Positions 8,702 to 16,500 of a stretch of DNA of 64,000 nucleotides are shown here, in pieces (position 1 is the stretch's first letter; every line of letters starts with the position of its first letter). Source of the stretch: Streptomyces lincolnensis (lineage in GTDB: Bacteria; Actinomycetota; Actinomycetes; Streptomycetales; Streptomycetaceae). The notes below the pieces were generated by a model. It did not search any database. It was not told the DNA's origin and saw only the letters and a list, made by a program, of their open reading frames with translations. Made by a program: the position numbers and the translations under genes. The DNA lies in contig NZ_CP016438.1 in the NCBI RefSeq assembly GCF_001685355.1, forward strand, positions 4,030,001 through 4,094,000. The letters are read 5' to 3'.

Positions 8702-9682
8702 ATGACCTGGCTGATCACCGGCGGCGCCGGCTACATCGGGGCCCATGTCGTACGGGCGATGACCGAGGCGGGCGAGCGGACGGTGGTGTACGACGACCTC
8801 TCCACCGGCATCGCCGCCCGCGTCCCCGAGGACGTACCCCTGGTGGAGGGCTCGACCCTGGACGGCGAGCGCCTGGCGCACACCCTCGCCGACCACGAGG
8901 TCACCGGCGTGGTCCACCTGGCGGCGAAGAAGCAGGTGGGCGAGTCGGTGGAACTGCCGCTGCGCTACTACCGGGAGAACGTCGAGGGCCTGCGCGTCCT
9001 GCTGGAGGCCGTGACGGAGGCGCGCGTGCCGTCCTTCGTGTTCTCGTCCTCCGCGGCGGTGTACGGCATGCCGGACGTCCCCCTGGTCACCGAGGAGACG
9101 CCCTGTGTCCCCATGTCGCCGTACGGCGAGACCAAGCTGGCCGGGGAGTGGCTGGTCAGGGCCACGGGCCGGGCGACGGGCCTGTCCACGGCCTCGCTTC
9201 GCTACTTCAACGTGGCGGGCGCCGCGAGCCCCGACCTCGCCGACGTCGGCGTCTTCAACCTCATCCCCATGGTCTTCGAACGGCTCACCGACCAGGCGCC
9301 CCCGCGCATCTTCGGCGACGACTACGCCACCGCGGACGGCACCTGCGTCCGCGACTACATCCACGTCGTCGACCTCGCCGAGGCCCATGTCGCCGCGGCG
9401 CACGCCCTGCAGTCCTCCCCCGGCCGCGACCTCACCCTCAACATCGGCCGCGGCGAAGGCGTTTCGGTCCGCGAGATGATCGACCGCATCAACGCCCTCA
9501 CAGGCTACGACCGTCCCCCCACCGTCATGCCCCGCCGCCCGGGCGACCCCTCCCGCGTCGTCGCCTCCGCCGCCCGCGCCGCCACCGAACTCGGCTGGAC
9601 CGCCAAGCACGACATCGAGGACATGATCAGCTCCGCCTGGGAGGGCTGGGTCCGCCTGCACCCGGAGGCGGCGCGCGCCTGA
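8702..9682 (+). CDS. galE: UDP-glucose 4-epimerase (GalE-like)
   Basis: The 326-residue extended short-chain dehydrogenase has the NAD-binding GGAGYIG at residues 7-13, SSAAVYG with the catalytic serine region, YGETK as the Tyr-Lys pair, and the C-terminal RRPGDPSRVVAS segment typical of UDP-hexose epimerases. It interconverts UDP-glucose and UDP-galactose or the N-acetyl forms. It is monocistronic, but its position between the TagF-like and TagGH genes makes supply of a UDP-sugar for the wall glycopolymer plausible. The ATG at 8702 follows GAGGGGACGGCC. Confidence 0.9.
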   Translation: MTWLITGGAGYIGAHVVRAMTEAGERTVVYDDLSTGIAARVPEDVPLVEGSTLDGERLAHTLADHEVTGVVHLAAKKQVGESVELPLRYYRENVEGLRVLLEAVTEARVPSFVFSSSAAVYGMPDVPLVTEETPCVPMSPYGETKLAGEWLVRATGRATGLSTASLRYFNVAGAASPDLADVGVFNLIPMVFERLTDQAPPRIFGDDYATADGTCVRDYIHVVDLAEAHVAAAHALQSSPGRDLTLNIGRGEGVSVREMIDRINALTGYDRPPTVMPRRPGDPSRVVASAARAATELGWTAKHDIEDMISSAWEGWVRLHPEAARA

Positions 9683-9701
9683 GAGCGGACGGGCCGCGAT
9701 C

Positions 9702-9980
9702 TCACGTCTCCTGCCTCCGGTCCCCCACGACCGGCCGCCACTCCCGGACGGACCGCACCTCGACACCGGGTGTGCGGCGGTAGTAGGGGTCGTCCCGCAG
9801 CACCGCCTCCAGGGCCGGCCGGTCCAGGGCGAACACCAGGAGCGCTCCGCTGTCGTCGGCCCAGGGGCCTGCCGTGACGAGGCTTCCCTCGGCGTGCAGG
9901 CGGGCCAGGGTCTCGCGGTGGGCCGGGCGGGCGGCGAGGCGTTCGGGAGCGGGCGTGAAGGCGAGTTCCACGACGTGCAC
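9702..9980 (-). CDS. YciI-like protein
   Basis: The 92-residue ferredoxin-like-fold protein of the YCII superfamily shows a histidine near residue 21, then ADDSGALLVFALD and DDPYYRRTPGVEVRSVREW, the usual layout of this family. The start is a GTG with an AGGAGG site six bases upstream. The biochemical role of the family is poorly defined. It is divergent from a Crp/Fnr regulator, with a perfect palindrome in the shared promoter region, so it is probably that regulator's target. Confidence 0.8.
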   Translation of the reverse strand: MHVVELAFTPAPERLAARPAHRETLARLHAEGSLVTAGPWADDSGALLVFALDRPALEAVLRDDPYYRRTPGVEVRSVREWRPVVGDRRQET

Positions 9981-10054
9981 GGGGTTCCTCCTACGGCTGA
10001 CCGGTTCGGTGAAGGGCAACTCCGGCGAGGCTAGGCTCGGCGTCCCGGCCCGGG

Positions 10055-10072
10055 CTGTATCGCGCGATACAG
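10055..10072. promoter_or_regulatory. 18-bp perfect palindrome, probable operator
   Basis: CTGTATCGCGCGATACAG equals its own reverse complement. It lies 48 bp upstream of the Crp/Fnr-like gene and 75 bp upstream of the divergent YciI-like gene. Crp/Fnr regulators bind dyads of about this size, so autoregulation and control of the divergent gene is the simplest reading. This is inferred from position and symmetry. Confidence 0.6.
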
Positions 10073-10119
10073 GCGGGCGCGGGGCCGGGTGAGGGGACGA
10101 CGAGGGCGGAGGGCGCGGC

Positions 10120-10794
10120 ATGGGCGGGGACGGCTGGCGACGACTGCGGGACGTGCCCCTGTTCACGGCGCTGCCGGACGAGGACCTGAGCGCCCTGTGG
10201 AGCGCGTCCGTACCGCGCCGCTACGACCGCGGAGAGACCCTGCGTGTCCAGGGCGCCCCCGCCGATCACCTGCTCGTGCTGCTGGAGGGCCGCACGGCCG
10301 CTTCCGCCACGACGGCGGGCGGGCGGGTCGTCGGGTTCGGCACCTGGGCGGCGCCCTGCGCGCTGGACAAGGTGGCGCTGCTCGACGGGGCGGGCCACAC
10401 GGCGACGTTCACCGCGGTGTCCCCGTGCACCGTACGGGCCGTGCCGCGGGCCCGGTTCACGGCGCTGCTCGACGACTCGGCGGCGGTCCGCGCCCATGTG
10501 TTCCGCCTCCTGGCGGCCCAGGCGCGCGCCCAGCAGCACCGGCTGACGGACACGGTCGCGCTGCCGTGCGAGGCCCGCCTGGCCGCCTGGCTCCTGGAGC
10601 GGCAGGCCACCGCCGGCGAGGTCGTCCTGCCGGGCGGCCAGCGCGAACTGGCCGACCTCCTGGGCGTCACCCGCGTCACGGTGAACCGCGCCCTGTCCCG
10701 GCTCCGCCACGACGGCCTGATCCGCTGGGCCGATCCCGGCCGGGTCCGGATCGTCGCCCCGGAACTACTCGCGCTGCGCGCGGGCGGCGGCTGA
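10120..10794 (+). CDS. Crp/Fnr-family transcriptional regulator
   Basis: The 224-residue protein has an N-terminal cyclic-nucleotide-binding-type beta-roll (about 15-115), a dimerisation helix, and a C-terminal winged helix-turn-helix (LADLLGVTRVTVNRALSRLRHDGLI, about 177-201). The phosphate-binding cassette of true cAMP receptors is not seen, and no Fnr-type cysteine cluster is present; only scattered cysteines (80, 103, 150) occur. The ligand is therefore unknown. The start follows GGAGGGCGCGGC. A perfect palindrome lies upstream. Confidence 0.88.
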   Translation: MGGDGWRRLRDVPLFTALPDEDLSALWSASVPRRYDRGETLRVQGAPADHLLVLLEGRTAASATTAGGRVVGFGTWAAPCALDKVALLDGAGHTATFTAVSPCTVRAVPRARFTALLDDSAAVRAHVFRLLAAQARAQQHRLTDTVALPCEARLAAWLLERQATAGEVVLPGGQRELADLLGVTRVTVNRALSRLRHDGLIRWADPGRVRIVAPELLALRAGGG

Positions 10795-10864
10795 AGCGCA
10801 CCCGCTCGGTGCCGGGGGGCCGCTTCCGACCGCTTCCGCCCCGCGGTTCACAACGCCTTCGCGC

Positions 10865-11491
10865 TCACAGCGCCTTGAGCGCTCCCGCGGTGGCCCGGGT
10901 CAGGGCCTCCAGGTAGCCCTTCGGCAGCTTCGGGCTGCGGATCACCACCGAACGCCAGTACAGGGGGCCCGAGATGAGGTCCAGGGCGAGTTCCTCGTCG
11001 AAGCCGCGCCGGATCTCGCCCCGCTGCTCCGCCGCCACCACGATCTTGCTGGCCACGCCCTCCTGGCCCTCCCGCAGGGCCTTCTGAAGGGCCTCGGCGA
11101 TCTCGGGGTTGCGGGCCGCCTCGGCCTGGAGGTCGGGGATGACCTGCGAGGCCACGGGGTGCCGCAGGGCGCGGGAGGTCACCTCGTACAGCAGCCTGAG
11201 GTCGCCCTCCAGGGAGCCCGTGTCCGGCACGGGCAGGCCCATCACCGCGATCGCGGACACCACGTCGAGCACCAGATGCAGCTTGGAGCGCCAGCGGCGG
11301 TACACCGCGGTCTTGCCGACGCCCGCGCGGCGCGCGATGCCCTCGATGGACATGCGCGCGTAGCCGACGGCCGCGAGCTCCTCGAAGACGGCCGCCCGAA
11401 TGGCCTCCGTCACATCCTCCCGGAGCACGGCGGCTCCCGCGGGGGCCCGGCGGCGCGGACGCGTCTGCGGCTCCTCGGCGTTGGTCGTCAT
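10865..11491 (-). CDS. TetR-family transcriptional regulator
   Basis: The 208-residue repressor has an N-terminal TetR DNA-binding domain (AVFEELAAVGYARMSIEGIARRAGVGKTAVYRRW, about 31-64) and a helical ligand domain of the TetR_C type (SRALRHPVASQVIPDLQAEA). It is divergent from the polymer exporter genes starting at 11733. Three similar sequence elements with ACGGNNCCGT-like symmetry lie between them, so it may regulate itself and the TagGH exporter. The ligand is unknown. The ATG at 11491 is chosen because longer in-frame starts would run through the repeats. Confidence 0.85.
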   Translation of the reverse strand: MTTNAEEPQTRPRRRAPAGAAVLREDVTEAIRAAVFEELAAVGYARMSIEGIARRAGVGKTAVYRRWRSKLHLVLDVVSAIAVMGLPVPDTGSLEGDLRLLYEVTSRALRHPVASQVIPDLQAEAARNPEIAEALQKALREGQEGVASKIVVAAEQRGEIRRGFDEELALDLISGPLYWRSVVIRSPKLPKGYLEALTRATAGALKAL

Positions 11492-11508
11492 GCGCACCAG
11501 CATAGGGC

Positions 11509-11614
11509 GTTGCGACGAAACGGTCCCGTCCCCTCGTAATCCGTCACGACGAAACGGTTGCGTTCCGACGTCCGATCGGCCTACGCTCACGTTGCGACGA
11601 TACGGTCCCGTCCC
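11509..11614. repeat. Three related operator-like repeats upstream of the TetR and tagGH genes
   Basis: Two nearly identical 24-bp direct repeats at 11509-11532 and 11591-11614 differ at one base. Both share the core TTGCGACGAaACGGTCCCGT, with the lower-case base variable. A third, diverged copy (CACGACGAAACGGTTGCGTT) starts at 11545. Each core contains an ACGG-N2-CCGT or similar half-dyad. The two full copies are 82 bp apart and each begins with TTGCGA, which could be a -35 element. They sit in the TetR-tagG intergenic region and are likely TetR operators overlapping promoters. Confidence 0.6.
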
Positions 11615-11732
11615 GACGTAAGAGAACGTGAAGAGAAGCGTAAGAAAACGCCGGGCGACAGGCCCATCGGCCGCACCGGCACCACGCTTCACCCCCACGC
11701 CCCACACCACCCCCCGAGCGAAAGCAGCGGAT

Positions 11733-12653
11733 GTGAGTCAGGTCCTCCACACACCGCCCCCGACGACGGCACCCGCCGCCGACGACGACCTCACGGCCCT
11801 CGCCACGCGCCACGGTCTCTCGGTCAGCGGTGCCCGCCCCTCGCTGCCCGAGTACGTCCGCCAGCTGTGGGCGCGGCGCCACTTCATCGCCGCGTTCTCG
11901 ACGGCCAAGCTCACCGCCCAGTACAGCCAGGCGAAGCTGGGCCAGGTCTGGCAGGTGATGACCCCGCTGTTGAACGCGGCGGTCTACTACTTCATCTTCG
12001 GCATCCTGCTCGGCACCAAGAAGGGCGTGCCGGACTACATCCCGTTCCTGGTCACGGGCGTGTTCATCTGGACGTTCACGCAGAGCTCGATCATGGCGGG
12101 CACCCGGGCGATCTCCGGCAACCTCGGCCTCGTGCGCGCCCTGCACTTCCCGCGGGCGGCCCTGCCGATCTCCTTCTGCCTCCAGCAGCTCCAGCAGCTG
12201 CTGTTCTCGATGGCGGCCCTGGTCGTCATCCTGCTCTGCTTCGGTGTGCCGCTCTCCGCCTCCTGGCTGCTGGCGATCCCGGCCCTGGTGCTCCAGTTCA
12301 CCTTCAACACCGGCGTCTCGATGATCATGGCCCGGTTCGGGGCGACGACGCCGGACATCGCCCAGCTGATGCCGTTCGTCCTGCGCACGTGGATGTACGT
12401 CTCCGGCGTGATGTGGAGCATCGACCACCTGGCCAAGGGCCATCACAGCTGGCCGTCCTGGGTGGTCCCCGTCCTCCAGGCCAACCCGGCGGCCATCTAC
12501 ATCGACCTGATGCGCTACTCCCTGATCGACAGCTTCCACTCCAGCCAACTGCCGCACCACGTGTGGGCGATCGCGATCGGCTGGGCCCTGCTCGCCGGAG
12601 TCGGCGGCTTCATCTACTTCTGGAAGGCTGAGGAGACGTACGGCCGTGGCTGA
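11733..12653 (+). CDS. ABC-2 type polymer exporter permease (TagG-like)
   Basis: The membrane subunit of a teichoic-acid or polysaccharide exporter, 306 residues from the GTG at 11733. It has a cytoplasmic N-terminal amphipathic region (QLWARRHFIAAFSTAKLTAQYSQAKLGQVWQVMTP) and six hydrophobic segments, as in ABC-2 permeases. It overlaps the ATPase gene by eight bases. It would move the lipid-linked glycopolymer across the membrane, fitting the TagF-like synthases upstream. An in-frame ATG at 11628 would add 35 residues of low-complexity Arg/Pro/Thr sequence and overlaps the promoter repeats' downstream side, so the GTG is preferred. Confidence 0.85.
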   Translation: MSQVLHTPPPTTAPAADDDLTALATRHGLSVSGARPSLPEYVRQLWARRHFIAAFSTAKLTAQYSQAKLGQVWQVMTPLLNAAVYYFIFGILLGTKKGVPDYIPFLVTGVFIWTFTQSSIMAGTRAISGNLGLVRALHFPRAALPISFCLQQLQQLLFSMAALVVILLCFGVPLSASWLLAIPALVLQFTFNTGVSMIMARFGATTPDIAQLMPFVLRTWMYVSGVMWSIDHLAKGHHSWPSWVVPVLQANPAAIYIDLMRYSLIDSFHSSQLPHHVWAIAIGWALLAGVGGFIYFWKAEETYGRG

Positions 12654-13452
12654 CAACGAGAACATCCCCACCGTGGTCGTCGACGGCGTCGACATCGTCT
12701 ACCGGGTCAACGGCACCGGCGCCGGCAAGGGCTCCGCCACCGCCGCCCTCAACCGCATGCTGCGCCGCAAGCAGACCGAGAAGGCGGCGGGCGTCCGCAA
12801 GGTGCACGCCGTGAAGAAGGTGTCCTTCGTCGCGTACAAGGGCGAGGCGATCGGCCTGATCGGCACCAACGGTTCCGGCAAGTCGACCCTGCTGAAGGCG
12901 GTCGCGGGCCTGCTCCCGGTGGAGAACGGCCGGATCTACACCCACGGCCAGCCCTCCCTCCTCGGCGTCAACGCGGCCCTGATGAACGACCTCACCGGCG
13001 AGCGCAACGTCTACCTCGGCGGCCTCGCCATGGGCATGTCCCGCGAGCAGGTCAGGGACCGTTACGAGGAGATCGTCGACTTCTCCGGCATCAACGAGAA
13101 GGGCGACTTCATCACCCTGCCGATGCGCACCTACTCCTCCGGCATGGCGGCCCGCCTCCGCTTCTCCATCGCCGCCGCCAAGGACCACGACGTCCTGCTC
13201 ATCGACGAGGCCCTCGCCACCGGCGACCGCTCCTTCCAGAAGCGGTCCGAGTCCCGGATCCGTGAGCTGCGCAAGCACGCGGGCACGGTGTTCCTGGTCA
13301 GCCACAGCAACAAGTCGATCCGCGACACCTGCGACCGCGTGCTGTGGCTGGAGCGCGGCGAACTGCGCATGGACGGCCCGACCGACGAGGTCCTGGAGGC
13401 CTACGAGGCCTTCACCGGCGGCCCGGACAAGGCCAGGCCGAAGGCGGCCTAG
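12646..13452 (+). CDS. ABC transporter ATP-binding subunit (TagH-like)
   Basis: The 268-residue ATPase has Walker A GTNGSGKST (73-81), a signature of the exporter type YSSGMAARL (163-171), Walker B VLLIDE (183-188) and a switch histidine in LVSHSNKSI. A long N-terminal extension before the first strand and the atypical YSSGM signature are characteristic of teichoic-acid and O-antigen exporters (TagH/Wzt). The GTG start lies inside the end of the permease gene, so the two are translationally coupled. A strong terminator follows. Confidence 0.9.
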   Translation: MADNENIPTVVVDGVDIVYRVNGTGAGKGSATAALNRMLRRKQTEKAAGVRKVHAVKKVSFVAYKGEAIGLIGTNGSGKSTLLKAVAGLLPVENGRIYTHGQPSLLGVNAALMNDLTGERNVYLGGLAMGMSREQVRDRYEEIVDFSGINEKGDFITLPMRTYSSGMAARLRFSIAAAKDHDVLLIDEALATGDRSFQKRSESRIRELRKHAGTVFLVSHSNKSIRDTCDRVLWLERGELRMDGPTDEVLEAYEAFTGGPDKARPKAA

Positions 13453-13496
13453 CCGAGACCCGGCCCAGCCGAAGCCCGGGCACGCCTGGGCGAGGA

Positions 13497-13533
13497 AAGG
13501 GCGCCCCGAGCCGATCAGGCCCGGGGCGCCCTT
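13497..13533. terminator. Bidirectional terminator between tagH-like gene and glutamate dehydrogenase gene
   Basis: A perfect 12-bp stem, AAGGGCGCCCCG paired with CGGGGCGCCCTT, encloses a 13-base loop. It lies between two convergent genes and reads as a terminator with short A/T flanks in both directions. Confidence 0.8.
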
Positions 13534-13547
13534 CCGTGTCGTACCGC

Positions 13548-16500
13548 CTACGAATGCGTCCGCAGCAGCGTCCGCATGGTCCGCATCGCCACGGACAGGT
13601 TCGCCAGGTCGAACGTCTCCGAGCCCTGGATCTCGTCCAGGGTCGTGCGCGCCCGGCCGAGGATCGCCGCGTTCTTCTCCTCCCAGGCCTTGAAGCGCTG
13701 CTCGGGAGTCGAGGTGCCGTTGCCGACGGCGAGCACGTCCGAGGTCAGCGCCGAGTGGGCCGCGTACAGGTCCTCGCGGATGGAGGCGCGGGCCATGGAC
13801 TGCCAGCGGTCGGCGCGGGGCAGCTCGATGATGCGGTCCATGAGCTGGGTCATGTGCAGCCGGTCGGCGAGGTCGTAGTAGACCTCGGCGACGTCCATCG
13901 GGTCCCGGCCCATGCGGTCGCCCACCGAGACGATGTCGAGCGTCGGGAAGGCGGAGGAGAACCCGGCCACACGGGTGGCGAGTTCGACCGGGACCCCGGC
14001 GGCGCTCAGCTCGTCGTAGATCTTCTGGTACCACTCCAGGTCCGCGCCCTTGAGCAGCTTCGGCAGCTGCGACCACACCAGCTCGACGCGGTCGCCGAAG
14101 AAGTCGACGGTCTCGGCGAGCTGGAGCGGCTGCGGCCGGTTGTTGAGCAGCCAGCGGGTGCCGCGCTCCACCAGCCGGCGCGAGTGCAGCCGGATACGGG
14201 TCTGTACGGCGGCCTCGACCCGGTTGTCGAGCTCCTCGACCCCGTCCCACACGACGCCGGAGCGGAAGATCGCCCGGGCCGCGGTCTGCGCCCGCACGAT
14301 CTCCTCCAGCGAGGCGCCGGTCTCCTCGCGCAGGCGGTGCAGATAGGTCGTACCGCCCGTGTTGACCGTGTCGTTGACCAGGACGGTCGTGGTGATCTCG
14401 CGGTGCAGCGGGTGGCCGTCGATGCGCTCGGCGAACTGCTCGCGCAGCGCGGCCGGGAAGTACGTGTGCAGCAGGCCGCGCAGGTACGGGTCGTCGGGCA
14501 GCGAGGTGTGCAGCAGTTCCTCGGCGACCGTGATCTTCGTGTACGCCAGCAGGACGGCCGTCTCCGGGCTGGTCAGCCCCTGTCCCGCGCCGAGCCGTTC
14601 ACGGATCTGGCGGTCGGTGGGCAGGAACTCCAGTGCACGGTCCAGGAGGCCCTCGCGCACCAGGTGACGCAGGTAGCGCTGCTGGGCGTGGAGCATGTCC
14701 TTGGACTGGGCGAGGGCGTTGGCGATGGCCGTGTTCTGCGCGTAGTTGTTGCGCAGGACCAGGTGGCCGACCTCGTCGGTCATCTCGGCGAGCAGCTTGT
14801 TGCGCTGCTTGACGGTCATGTCGCCGTCCGCGACCAGGCCGTTGAGCAGGATCTTGATGTTCACCTCGTGGTCGGAGGTGTCCACGCCCGCGCTGTTGTC
14901 GATGGCATCGGTGTTGATCCTGCCGCCGTGCAGCGCGAACTCGATCCGGCCGAGCTGGGTCAGGCCCAGGTTGCCGCCCTCGCCGACGACCTTGACGCGC
15001 AGGTCGGCGCCGTCGACGCGGATCGGGTCGTTGGCCTTGTCGCCGACGTCCGCGTGCGTTTCGGTGCTCGCCTTCACGTACGTCCCGATGCCGCCGTTCC
15101 ACAGCAGGTCGACCGGTGCCTTGAGGATCGCCTTCATCAGGTCGGCCGGTGTCATCTTGGCGACCTTGCCCTCGATACCGAGGGCCTCACGGATGTGCGC
15201 GTTGACCGGGATCGCCTTGGCGGTGCGCGGGAAGACGCCGCCGCCCGCGGAGATGAGGCCGGTGTCGTAGTCGGCCCAGCTGGAGCGGGGCAGTTCGAAG
15301 ACGCGGCGGCGCTCGGCGTAGGAGGTGGCCGCTTCCGGCTTCGGGTCGATGAAGATGTGCCGGTGGTCGAAGGCGGCGACCAGGCGGATGTGCTCGCTGA
15401 GCAGCATGCCGTTGCCGAACACGTCACCGGACATGTCGCCGATGCCGACGACCGTGAAGTCCTCGGCCTGCGTGTTCACGCCCAGCTCCTGGAAGTGCCG
15501 CTTGACGGACTCCCAGGCACCGCGGGCGGTGATGCCCATGCCCTTGTGGTCGTAGCCGGCCGAGCCGCCGGAGGCGAAGGCGTCGCCGAGCCAGAAGTTG
15601 TACTGCTCGGCCACCCCGTTGGCGATGTCGGAGAAGGTCGCGGTGCCCTTGTCGGCGGCGACCACGAGGTAGGTGTCGTCCTCGTCGTGCCGGACCACGT
15701 CGGCGGGCGGGACGACCTCGCCGGCCACCATGTTGTCGGTGATGTCGAGCAGCGCGGAGATGAACGTCTTGTAGCTGGCGACCCCCTCGGCGAGCCAGGC
15801 GTCCCGGTCCACGCTCGGGTCGGGCAGCTGCTTGGCGACGAAGCCGCCCTTGGCGCCGACCGGCACGATGACGGTGTTCTTCACCATCTGCGCCTTGACC
15901 AGGCCGAGGATCTCGGTCCGGAAGTCCTCACGCCGGTCGGACCAGCGCAGCCCGCCGCGCGCGACCTTCCCGAACCTGAGATGCACGCCCTCGACGCGCG
16001 GCGAGTACACCCAGATCTCGTACGCCGGCCGCGGCGCCGGCAGATCGGGGATGGCCTGCGGGTCGAACTTCATGGAGACGTAGTCGTGCGGCTTGCCGCC
16101 CGCCGCCTCCTGGAAGAAGTTCGTGCGCAGCGTCGCCTTGATGACGGTGAGGAAGGACCGCAGGATCCGGTCCTCGTCGAGACTCGCGACCTGGTCGAGG
16201 GCCGCGTCGACCTCTTCCAGCAGGGCGTCCACGATCTCGTGCCCGGCGCGCTGCCGGTCCGGCGACATCCGCGCCTCGAACAGGGAGACGAGCAGCCGGG
16301 TGGTGTGGACGTTGTTGCGGAGGGTGTCCTCCATGTAGTCCTGGCTGAACGTCGAGCCCGCCTGCCGCAGGTACTTCGCGTACGCCCGCAGCACCATCGC
16401 CTGACGCCAGTTCAGGCCGGCGCTCAGCACCAGGGCGTTGAACCCGTCGTTCTCCGCCTGACCGGTCCAGGTGGCGGCGAAGGCGTCCTGGAACCGCTCG

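Noticed and set aside
9951..10166. Extended N-terminus of the YciI-like gene to 10166
   Set aside because: The extension is Pro/Arg/Ser low complexity, runs across the palindrome and divergent promoter, and the GTG at 9980 has a perfect AGGAGG site.
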